Assembly (NCBI GenBank): GCA_024516035.1
Contig: CM044957.1
Location: forward strand, 16,874,564 to 16,938,563
Length of the DNA: 64,000 nt
Direction: 5' to 3'
DNA from: Bactericera cockerelli
Lineage: Eukaryota; Arthropoda; Insecta; Hemiptera; Triozidae
Made by a program: the position numbers and the translations under genes. This document shows positions 1-12,000 of the stretch, one piece after another (position 1 is the stretch's first letter; the number at the start of each line of letters is the position of its first letter). The notes below the pieces were generated by a model. That model ran no database searches. It was given only the letters and a program-made list of their open reading frames with translations, and was not told where the DNA came from.

Positions 1-2849
1 GTACTTCTTTCAGTGTCAGAAATAACATTATAATTATGCAGGTTGCAGGTAGCTAAGCACACAGCTTCCAGTGAAGTACTTAAAATTATAAGGCAGTATC
101 TGTGTTTTTCATAAATAGTCATTTAAACATCAATGGTAACACAAATTTAAGCTGATTTTATATTTGTAGTAAGTATGTTTTCTTAGATTTATTTTGTAAT
201 CTGGTGGTGGATTTTCTTCCAGTTTTGGATTGTAATTTTTAGGCTTCAACTAACTTTCTTTCCTTCCCAGTTCTAACCGCTCTTTAAAATGTTGTACCTA
301 CCTATCTACTGAGGTATAATCCTAATATTTTTATTTTAATTCCTTTTTACCAACTTTTAGTTAATATTTTTTATTAAGATGAATAAATATTTTTTTTAAG
401 ATGAATAATTAATAACAATATTTAAAAGAAACAATGAGATACCCACAAAATCATGGGGTTCAAACATTAAAAGCAACCCCATTCAGATTAAGAAGTAATG
501 AGGATAAGATAGATATTATGATTACTGGATGTCCAATTTCTCCAATTACTATAACCACCACTAAAAAAGTAAAGCAAATGCCTGCCCCACAGCCATACAG
601 TTCAAGCCTGAATGGCTTATGAAAAATGAATGGCTGTGTACCAGCTCAAGTGTTGACAAATTGTTCTGCTGGCCTTGTTTATTTATTAAGTACCAAGTGT
701 TCTCCAAAAAAAGTACCTATAAAAACTTTTATGATGCAAAACTGGTATGAGAGAAAACCATGCTCTGCAGGGAAACAGCCATAACTTTCAATGGGCTGTG
801 TTTATGAGACCATAAGAACTAAGATCTGATAAATTAATAATTTTATTTTTTCAATACTTCTGGGTATAATTTGTCTTCACCTAGTCTTGAAGTCAGGAGC
901 CGCCACTGTGTATATCACGAGCCACAGTAGAGTCCCTGAACTCCCGATGCACTTATCATCACTATATCTCAAACGTTAATTAATATCTTTCCTAAGATCA
1001 AGAAGTAAAAATAATTTGAACTCTTCCCTTCTCACCCTCACTTCTGCCAGAACAACAGACGCACATGTCGAACGGCAAACTTTATTCTTAACGTCCTATT
1101 TTGGATTTCGAGAAATATCGACGACCGATAATTTCTGACACTAAATCGGAGCCGCATGTTCGTGCAAACACTTACCTATTTACAAAACAAAAACGCAATG
1201 TCTTTTTACTAAAGAACAATTATATTCTCTTTAAAAATACATTGTATCTAGTATTTAAAGCAAAAAAATGTAGTAGGTACTGATTTTTGCTGTTTTCCTG
1301 CTGATTTACGTAAGTTTAAACGCGATGGGTGCTTTCTATTCCCTGAACAAAATGCGTCTTCTCCAAGTATTCACATGAAACTCACTGCGGAAAACTCGTA
1401 TAGCTATTAAATAATATATGTAGGTACCTATCTCGCATAGCTATCGAGCGGTTATGATTATATTCAACCCATGGCTGCTAGTCCTCTTTTAAATCCTGGA
1501 AAACCTTTCCTTCTAGTACAATTTTCACAGTGAAAAATAAACACTTGTAATCTACAAGTACATACATATATTGTAGAAACCTGGGTGCATACTATGATGT
1601 CTACAAGTACCTACATACATACATTGTAGAAACCTGGGTGCATACTGTGGACACAAACATGTCATGGTAGGTAAAGGTAGTTCAGCGTTATAAAATAATT
1701 GATCCATGTAGCCATGTAGCGTAGGTATCATTCTAAAAGGTGATGTAGAAAACATTGAATCGTGAAACTTGTGTCACGCCACCACAAAGTATTCACCCAC
1801 ACACATACACAGAGAGATTCGCACTCTACGACTCACTGTCATCCAGTTCTTCAAATTTCAAATTTCTGTTCGAAACGGAATGGCTTGATTCCAAAATAGT
1901 GATTATTTTCATCGTGTTTTTAGTCAACTTCGCCTGTCTGTGCCCCGCGCTCCGCTGTGACAAACACAGGGGTTTTTACTTTTAGTTTTTACTCGACGCG
2001 AAACATAGTGCTGTGATTTCGTTAGCGTTCATAAGAATACGTCGATTTTTCGGACGGCATGTATGGATTGTATTTTGGATTTTCTCTTATCAGTTTGATT
2101 TGACACATTGATTTTAACTGCAGGTGAAGGGTCAAGTAAACAGAGAAGTCTGTCGTTCGCGCCGAAAGTGATGGTTTTTCAAGTCATTCGCAAAAATATT
2201 TTGAACGAGTTACTTTAGAAGATCCAAATTGTTATTGTGCAATAGTGAATCTAAGACGGGGAAGACCACCTTTCACTAGATTATTTTTTGCTCAAAATAT
2301 GCAGAATGCAGGTGCATGCTAAATATAGCAGCCTGTCCAGAGAACACGTGAAGAATTTTCAATAATTACGATAGATAGGTACTCTTACAGCTAGAAAATC
2401 GGGCAGACTATTCAGGAGAACCTTGTGCCCAACGGATCTTTCTAAAAGTGTTTGCGTTTTTTAAAATGAAGAATAAATAACTATGGTATAATAATAAAAA
2501 GATACAATGAATAAGAATAATGTCTATTTCAGCAATAATAAAAATTTAGATTATAAATTTTGACTTTACCTAATTATAATATACCTAATTAATCTAATGT
2601 TATTTGAAGATATCAATCAACTGCTAAATTCAGTCCGATTTCTAGCAATAATTTATTAATGTAGATTTTCTATTTTATTTTAATTTTGTCTTCAACCTGA
2701 AAATAATCTATTATTTTTCGAGTACCTTTAGAACCTTCAGTGATGGTCAGATGTAGGTGGCCAAAATGTTTCACACCTGTCAAACTGAAAGCTGACGCCA
2801 GGGCAAAGTCTCCGAGCACCTGAGCAAGTGTTAGCCCCGACCTCACGCC
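1..2849. other. 5' flank and probable 5' UTR/promoter region of Grip
   Basis: I see no convincing coding sequence here. The stretch is AT-rich and holds a direct duplication at 1551-1648 (period about 49 bp, containing GTAGAAACCTGGGTGCATAC). From about 1750 to 2130 the base composition is more balanced, which could be a promoter or untranslated first exon, but I cannot place a start site. A pyrimidine tract and AG near 2735 could be the 3' splice site of the exon that carries the Grip start codon. An in-frame TAG at 2832-2834 closes the Grip reading frame just upstream of its first ATG. Confidence 0.35.
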
Positions 2850-3012
2850 ATGTTCTCTGGTATGAAGTTCACGAAGAGTAAATCGAAACCACCCGAGCAG
2901 CCCACTCAGGCCAAAACCCGAGAGTCCAGCGGACCCCCCACCCTAGACCTCACCTCCCGGGGTCACGTGACCATGCCCATTGTCACCACCACGCGACGCT
3001 GTAACGGAAAAT
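2850..3012 (+). CDS. Grip: Grip coding exon 1 (N-terminus)
   Basis: Encodes residues 1-54 plus the first base of codon 55, beginning [18 protein letters not shown], a basic, Pro/Ser/Thr-rich tail with no recognised domain. The start is the only ATG after the in-frame TAG at 2832-2834. The donor is GTAAGT at 3013. Its phase-1 end joins the acceptor at 6266 to make a TGG codon. No conserved domain confirms the link to the rest of the gene; splice phase and orientation support it. Confidence 0.7.
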
Positions 3013-6000
3013 GTAAGTCATAGGTTATCTATCCTATAGTCTGGCTGGGGGACGTTAAACAGGGAGAAGACCAGTGTCTCGCTAGAGGACTATAAACAGA
3101 GAACAAACTAGCCAACCCTTACAAGCCAGGCTAGCTTGCAGTTTCCTAAAGGTTTAGTGGCTTATAAAGAAAAGTCCATGTCCTCATGATGGTTAATCGC
3201 ACATAGAAATATGTGGTTCAGGACGAGCCAACTTTGAAATAAAGTTGGCTGGAGACCATCACTCAACCCTCCAGCTGTAGCCAAGCTGGCTACAACAACA
3301 ACATCTATCCTAATCAGGGTAAAGTAAACAGCGAGAAGATCAAAAGACCAAGGGCCGGGTTAGAAAATAGTATTATTATTAACTGAGGGTTTACGTCCAA
3401 TTCAAGAGCTAGGTCATCTCGAAATGGGGGTGTTACCCTCCATTCGCGGGAAACTTACAAACATGCTACCCTCATTAACCTCTCCCAGCCTGGGTTCGGC
3501 CGGAATGCCAGCATCACGAAGTCTGCACCTCGCTGGACGTTGCTTGGACTCGATCTCACGGGAACTGGTGCATTCAACGCGCCATCGACGTTGGCAGAAA
3601 ACAGGATTAGATATAATCTAAATAGACGTTATTCCTTAACTCGGGCTATAGTGCGCTGTGATTGGTTGAAACTCTGACTCGAGGATGTGTCAGGCTTGCC
3701 TTAACTTTAATCCTGTTTCATAATTTGGCCCCAAGAGTAAGCCACTGAGTGCAATTTTTTCCTCGCTTTCCTCACAATGTATCATGCTCCACTCTTCTTT
3801 TTTGTGAAGTAGAACCTTGCGAATTAGTTCTCTCAATGGTGGAAGATAATGTCGCGCAAGTGGTCTCCACGAGAGCAGATGACCACCTGCGCTTCATCAT
3901 TTTCAGTAACTTGCCTCAATATATCAGGCTTAGCATTGAATAGCCGCTATTTCTTGTCAAAAGTTGTGCTTCAATGGTTCATGACTCATTTGCAAAGACC
4001 TAAGATTTTAAGAAACAGAAAGAAGTCTGGAAATGTCAAGTCGGGTGATCGCCCAGGATAGTGCACCCATGAAAGTTATGCTAAAAGCAACAACAAAAAA
4101 GTGGGCTCACTTCACCTATATCTTGTGCGCGATATCATCTTCCACCAATGAGAACAAATTCGCAATTGCAAATATATCATCTTAATATATAAATGTCAAA
4201 GTCACTGACTGACTGATCATCGCTCTACAGCCCAAACCGTAATACCTAGCGAGCTGAAATTTGGTAGGTAACTTTGTCTTATAGTCTAGATGTGCAATAA
4301 GACGGGATTTTTCGAAATTCCCACTACAACACCTGCCATTGGCGAAAAAGGATTTTTTGCTTTCACGGCCATGCCTCGGCCCGCAAAGCGGGCGACAGCC
4401 CGCTAGTATAATATATAAAGCAAAAACTATCTTGCAGTCATGAAAGATACTATCATGACTGTACGAGACAATTTTATTAAACATATGATAGGAAGGAGTC
4501 TTGTATATTTCTTTTATTTTGGGGTGGGGGGGGCACTTCTGTTTCGAGCGCATGGAATTTGGGAATAAAAAACCAAGTATACGTATAATAATCCTTTGGG
4601 TAGAAACTTCAGACACCGAAGTAGTTTCTGAGATACAGAAGGGCGAAACCCTCAGCTTACTAGCCGGTCCACATAATGGAAAGTGGTCTATCCTTTGCGA
4701 CAGGCGTGCTGGCTACTGACTAATATTATCCTTATATTCGTAGATTGGTCACCTTGCTTACTCTTGGCATATTCGGCAAGTTCTCAACTGTCCTCATGAG
4801 ACTCAGTGAAATACCGATTTTCAGCAAAATATCAACTGCCATGCTGATCTCGGATATTATCGAGCCCGCGTTCAATACATTTACCATCCATGCAGTCCAT
4901 GCTAGTCTCTTTACTTCAATGATTGGCTATCGACCAATCTAGATTCTAGATTGCAATCCCTGCGTGACAAGATGTGTCTCATCTGCTTGCGGTGACGAGT
5001 GAATCATTGGAGACACGACGGGCGCAGGGTGGGGGGGGGGGGGGAGAAAAGCGAATCTTGGCACCACATCCTCAGCTCAGGCGGACGTCAGCCGACGTGA
5101 GATAAAGAACATTAGTCGAGCTACATTGTTTCATAAATAATGTCATATTTCACGTTTGACAGCGCCGTGGCAAGGCTTGGGGACTCTGGAAATAGATTCT
5201 CCCATCCCGTCACTTCCTTTCCGAAACCGGGGAAATCCACCTGACGCGAAATGTTATTTCGTCTTCTATCTGTCTCCTCATCCATCCAGATTGCATCACT
5301 CTCCAGTCTTCCCTCATACTCGTACATCTAGATTACATATAAGTTATACAAAAACTTCTTCAAAACTTCTTCAACTTGTAAACTTTGATTGTAGTCGCCG
5401 TGTTAGACATACAAAAACTTATTTTATTGAAAAATGTGAGACTAACTATTTGTTTTATGCCCCCATCAACCGAATGATGCGTGCGGCAAACAATATGTGA
5501 TACTAGTATTACTGTGTACCTGTTACCAATGTTATTATTTATTTATTTTATCTAGTCACTAAATGTTTTATATGTTTTAATTAATCTATGTTTTTTTCAT
5601 TGTAGTAACATGTATTTATGTTTGATTTTATACTGGGCTTGACCCGTAAATATACAATTACAATTACAATTACAATTACAATTACAATTACAATTACAAT
5701 TACAATTACATCACTCTCCCCACATACATCTAGATTATAAGTCTCCCACATAATACACATCTAGATTATTACTCTGTCCCTCATCTATCTAGATATTACA
5801 TCTAGATTATTTTTATTTTCTCCATCTCTTCTATCATGTTGTCAAGAGAACAAAATCAATAAACATAACACGGAAGATCTATCCAAAAACAACAATAACA
5901 ACGGATGTTTCACAATGGAATTGTGATTATTGGTCATTACATGATTGAAATACACTTAGACGACCGGGTGTACCCCCGTTGGTACACGCGTGTCTGTACG

Positions 6001-9000
6001 GAATGGACCGGGTGTACCACCGGTGGTACACGCATGTACTACGCCTGTGAATAGCCTAAACATCGCCGGTCCCACGGAGAGAATTCACTAAAAACATGCC
6101 GGTCGTCTATGTGTTAATACCAATATGATTCATGTCTATTGAGCTATTCAAAATAAAGCCGTACTTGGTGTTTTTGAACTTATAAATTTGACAAAGAAAG
6201 TTTTTCTTGTGTTCTACTCTTTTTTCTAAAGGAGAGCTCTCAATAATGTTTTTGTTTCTCCTACAGGGAGCATCAACAACGTGTGCTCAGGGCTGGGGGA
6301 GAAGGGTCTGGGATGCAATAAGCACATCAAGGAGTCCACCCCTCCCCTCCTGACCAAGGCTGATCCAGACCAAATCAGCCAGACCTACTCTCCCATGGGA
6401 GGCAGCATCAGCCAGACCTACTCTCCCATGGGGGGAAACAGGATCAGCCGCACATATACACCGAGCAGGGATGGAAGTCCGGAGTTTGAACAGATGGAGG
6501 GTAGGTATTCCTATGAGTTTCATGTCACTAATTTATAAGAGTACTTCGCCACAGTTTCTTGGGGGTGGATTTCAAATTAATCAACGTACGAGTATGTCTG
6601 TAGCGGTAGCTAAAGGAAGGTTTAATAGATGTATAGGCGGGCCAACCCTTTAAAGGGTTAGCAGGACGAAATGAAGGACTTTCATTTCCTTCTGCTAAGC
6701 ATTTAAACGGTTGGCCCACCTATATAGCTAAAGCGTCCAATAATTAAGTAACTTCCTATCTTGTGTGGGGTTTGGTCACAACTTTTATTTTACACAATGG
6801 ATAAGGAAGGAATAAATCTGTATCATTCTTTCTGTGCTTTTTTTTTATTTATTCTTTTTGTGTGATTTTGTGACGTGAGTTTAGTAGTGAGGTTATTTTT
6901 TTTTATTTTTTTTTTTTTAAGTGGGGTTTAACGTCGCTTTCAACTGCCATGGTCATATCACGACGGGGGTTTTACCCTCCATTCGCAGGAAACTCACAAA
7001 CCTGCTACTCACATTGACCTCACCCAGCCTGAGTGGGACCGGGAAAAGCCAGCGTCACGAGAATTAGAATTTGAATGGTCACCCATCCAAGTCTTAACCT
7101 CGCTGGATGTCGATTAACTTCGGTGTTCTGAAGGGAACCGGTGTATTCAACATGCCATCGACGTTGGCTGTAGTAGTGAGGTTAGTGTTGACCAGAAAAG
7201 GCATCTCTATGGATAAAAAATCAAGTACAGAGTAGAACTGTTTTTTTTTTTTTTAAATATATTACATAAATAAAGTAACCATAATAATGTCTTTATAAGG
7301 GTAAGAAAATCACAGCACTCCTGTTTACACATAACATCCCCCATAAAGAATGATCCGCCAAATCACAACGGAGTGTTAATCACCCTATGGAGTAGACAGG
7401 GAATGCACAATGCAGCTGGAGCGTGCCCTTCCAGTTGTCTCCAGTTCTTCCTATTTCTGGAACAAGGGGAGTTGCAACATATCCTCATCTTCTTTTTTTA
7501 TTTTTATCACTCCCTGATGCACTGGATGTGTCACCAAATGTTCCGTAATGTCATAGTGTTTAATAGGTGTCTAATAGCTCTACTGCCTACCTGAATGATG
7601 TATTTTATTTTTATCTTTAACTCAGCTACCACTGAAAATATATTATTAGAGAACATAATATGTAATACATTTACATATAGGTGGAGATAATTAAAAGTAC
7701 ATTACCTAGTCTATTTTTACTGCTCGTGCACTTGTGCTCTTCGTGCTATTAAGGGAAGAAGCTTTGAGCTAACTATGATTAAGATTATACCAAGTTCACA
7801 GACGAACAATTCAATTCATCCATAAAGTTGATAAAATTTAAAAACCAGTGTTCTCAGTCATCACATCGAAAGATTCATACATCATCAAGAATAATAATGT
7901 GCCACGGGGTTAAGTGGCAGAGAATGCCTAGCCTAAGGCATTAACTTCGCCCCGGATTACAATACATTGTACATTTAAATTTAAATATTTTTTCTATATT
8001 TTATTTTGTAAATATTGTTTTTTTTATCTTTGTTAATAATTTATTGTTGTTTGTATTGTATAAAAAAATAAAGTGTAAATAAATAAATGTACACTTTACG
8101 TCCGACAAAAATGCCAAAACGATTGACGCTACCTTGTGGTTTGGTCTGATCCCCCAGGTGACACCAGTGACGAGAGCTCCGTGTTCACGTATTCCAACAC
8201 CATCACACTACTGGTGGAGAGGGAGAATGGCAGCCTGGGAATCACGCTGCGGGGCGGCATCAACCCGAAGAATCCCGCGCTTTCCAGTCCCATCATCATC
8301 ACTTACATGAAACCAGACGGGCCCGTCGACAGGTGAGTCAAAGTGCATTAGCAGGTTTAGAGATAGAACCAAAATGTCCGGATGATCTCTTAACATGGAG
8401 TAGACCAGCATTGACTTGGTTCTGGGGGCACTTGTCAATTATTAGCCTCCTTATAAAGACAGTGGTAGAAGTGCTGAGTCATTCCTCCACTGTCTGGCTA
8501 CCATCGTTCACGATGACGCCACCCTATGATGATGATGAACTATTCTGTTGTTGTAGCAGTGGCAGCGAATCAGCATTATTCTGCATACTCTCTTTCAATT
8601 TGATATAGTCCAGGAAGTTTGCCACCAGGACTGGGTTGCTCCAAAGATCTACATATAGGATTCTATGGACAGTTGAATAAGTGATTTGAGGTGTGAGGAT
8701 TTAACTGGGTCAGGTTTGTCAAAAAGCCTTAACTCTTATCAGACCAGACTTGACCTCAACATTCGTGATGTAATAAAATATCATAGAAAAATGTATACTT
8801 GTAGTTGGCTCGGTATAGTATCCTCAAACCTTATTACTCCTTCAATACGGATAAATTAGAGGAGTTGCAGATATGATCAGTGATCACCCTCAACCACAAA
8901 CCATAATTTCATTATGACAGATGTCTGATTATGTTACAAATGTTGTAATACATGCAGGAATCATTATGTAGCTCACACAAATTTTACACCGTTTGAAAGG

Positions 9001-12000
9001 CATTTAGAATGGAAAAGAAGTATTTTTTAATTCCAAGTTATCATCAAAATCATTTTCTTTCAAATCCACAGAGAAGGCACCGTGCAGATAGGGGACCGTC
9101 TGGTGGCGGTCGACAACCAATTCCTCAGCAACGTCACCCTGAAGGAGGCCCAGGCCATTCTGAGCAACGCCTCGCATGGACCCATGACGAAGCTGTGCAT
9201 AGAGTACGACATATCAGTCATGAACGACGTGCGGCAGCCGGGAGTTCCCTTGCTGGTGGAGGTGGAGTCCCCCAGGGCTCAAGACTTGGGCCTCACGCTG
9301 GCCAACTCGGGGTCAGCTGTGCTGGTCAACTCTGTCAAGCAGGGGAGCATTGCGGAGAGGTGAGAACTAGAGCATGGTAGTGCAGAAGCGTGATGATTTC
9401 CTAGTAGTCCTAGCACGCGACCTGTTGGTGAGGTTGTGAGTGTGTAAGCTCGGTTTAATAAATTATAAAGCTACGTACGTGTAATTAAAAAGTATAGATG
9501 CCGACGCCACTGTCTGTTCCGCCTTAATTTTCTACTGATTCTCCGGGGTCCACACATATCTCATGAGGAATAATGAGTAGTTGCTTGTATGAATGAGTAA
9601 ATTTCAGTGTTGGCATTACCAAGGTAAAGAGAAAGTGCAAAAGGATTTAGAATTTTTATATTACTTTTACCAAACATGAATAATTGAATATAGATGTACT
9701 TTTGATAATTTCTAATGTAAAAAGAAACTTAATTTCAGGTGTGGTGCCTTGCTGCCTGGAGATGAAATCTTGGCTATCAACGAAACTCTCATCGAAGGTT
9801 CCCGGATGACAGCTGAGGACGTCCATAGGTTCTTGAGGAACTGTGGAGGCTTTGGCAACATTATGAGACTGGAAATCTTGCCGAAATCTAGCAGTGGTAA
9901 GACCACAACATGTTCTTAAGAGATACCTGATTTAATAAATATGGAAACAAAACTATCAAGGATGGTATTTTCTTGGACGCCTGAATAATAACGATTAAAA
10001 AGGTTGAAAAAAGTACAAATGGTGACCCAACAAATAAGAGTTCATGATAAATTGTTTCAAAAGTAGGTATGAATACAAATTTGATTTCTTCAACAACAAC
10101 AACTATTTTTTTTAACTCTTTTCCAGACATATTCTCACCCGACACCGGTCCCTACTATCTGGACTCGTTCACCTACGAGTCTCCCTCTCTGAAGTGTTTA
10201 CAAGACTCGAGCCTGGCGAACAACTGGATGGTGACGCACTCGGAACACTTGCTCATCACGCTCCAATCGGACGATAAGCTGGGCTTTGGCATCTCGCTCA
10301 AGAACCACAACTTTGTGCCCAACAGTGTCGTGGTGTCGGCGGTGGAGGTGGGCAGCCCTGCGGACAAGTGAGTCATTGCGAGTTGGGGAGTCATCTAATT
10401 AATTAGATCTAATTAATTAGTTCTGATAAATAAGTATAAAAGCCCTATCTAGATTAAATTTATACTTATAGACCTTGTGGTTGAGTATGCCGAAGACTCC
10501 TGGCCCTCGTTCTAGTAAGCACTCTCACTCCTATCATCCCCAAATCTCCGTATTAACACTCCGACACAACACGCTCGGATTGGTTAATTTGAAAGAAATA
10601 ACCAATCAGAAAGGGAGATTTGGGGATTATGAGAGTGAGAGTGCTTTCTGAAACGAGGTCCTGGTCGGTTCATATCTTTACCTCTCTCACAAACACGGAA
10701 TCATCAGAATCTTTATCATAAAAATGCCTAAAAGGAATTTTGGTCGTTCTTTAATGCTTCTACAAATTAAAAGACGTTTGATCAAAAGACTATCTAAATC
10801 TCAATTCAGAAAGAAAAAAAAATGTCCATATATTTTTACTTTCTGTATTTCACTAACTGTTTTGTGCTTCCTTACCACCTTTATTAGATGTGGTTGCATC
10901 CAAACTGGGGATCAAATCCTCTCAATCAACCAGAGACCCGTAGTCATGCCTCTGACGAATGACGCAGTCCCTCTGAACCATCTGGTCAATGAACATGACA
11001 GCCTGGTTACTCTGGAGGTGGAGTTCACCGTGGCGGACACTGTGATTCCCACTGCTGGTGTGTTTACCGTGAAGCTAGCCAAGAACAAACATTCCAATTT
11101 GGGAATCACGATTCAATGTAAGATAATCCAAAGTTTTGATTTGATTTGTATAAGAGTTCCAGCCTTAATGGAGTTTTTTACCATTAAAAAATTCCCCTTT
11201 ACTACTGATCACCCTGCAGTTATAGAGTACGGGATATCTAGAACTCTGAACTGTATGCATTACCTTGTTTTACATGGACAAAGATTTCATTTGAACTTTT
11301 ACAGTGTGGGTGAAATTAGCCATGGGTTCTTATTTTAAGATATTCCTATTTTATAGTATTCAAGCTACATCAACCAATAGAAACAATGGGCCCGTTCTGC
11401 AAGGGGATGTCTCATTTCATTGACTCCTTGGGAAGCTACCTGGTAGCAAAGACCGGAGACTCCCAGGGAACAGCTCTCTTCGTTCAGAGGATCTCACTGG
11501 CATGTGCCAGTCCAAAGAGGAGACGCTGCCAGTGTGCTGGGCTCATTCCCTTCTACGCCAGCTTTTGAAGATATTTATAGCATTTGAATTATGTATAACA
11601 AAAAAAAAAATATTTCGTCTATGTAAAATATGAATAGGCATCAATCATCAAGTTGCAATTATTTCGTCATTTCAAACAAGCCAATGAGAATCCGTGTTGT
11701 TTCAGCATCCGGCGGGCTGGACAATCAGATGATCATCTCAGAGATAGGCATGGGCTCCGTGGCTCATCGATCCGGGACTCTGATTCCAGGAGACAGGATC
11801 TTATCCGTGAACAACCATTCCTTGCAGGACTGCAGTCTCGAGCAGGTAAAACCTGGTTCTAATTATTATCATTAATCATTTTTGTGTCAATTCTGTCAAT
11901 CAGACAATCACAAAGGTGTTATCACACTTACTCATACTCGTCTTACTAAGAATATTTCACACTAAGGATTCGAAACACTGAACTCCTGAGGTCGGTAATA

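Larger units (their letters stand above)
3013..6266 (+). other. Grip intron 1, repeat-filled
   Basis: No coding sequence apart from a retrotransposon fragment. It contains a tailed SINE-like element (3037-3302), a 5S-derived SINE copy (3385-3595), a small Helitron (4180-4406), a G-run at 5032-5043, a LINE 3' end (5370-5710) and an inverted-repeat element (5953-6113). Several separate insertions explain its 3.25-kb length. Confidence 0.75.
6501..8157 (+). other. Grip intron 2
   Basis: Contains a hairpin element (6632-6724), an intact 5S-derived SINE (6896-7170), T-rich tracts and a LINE 3' end (7890-8090). Between 7185 and 7890 I see nothing recognisable. Confidence 0.7.

Noticed and set aside
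6287..6523. Minus-strand frame opposite Grip exon 2
   Set aside because: Shadow of the GC-rich coding exon on the other strand; the plus-strand frame fits the splice phases.
8333..8608. Extension of the reading frame past Grip exon 3
   Set aside because: The sequence beyond the GTGAGT donor is a dispersed repeat also present inverted at 16405-16570.
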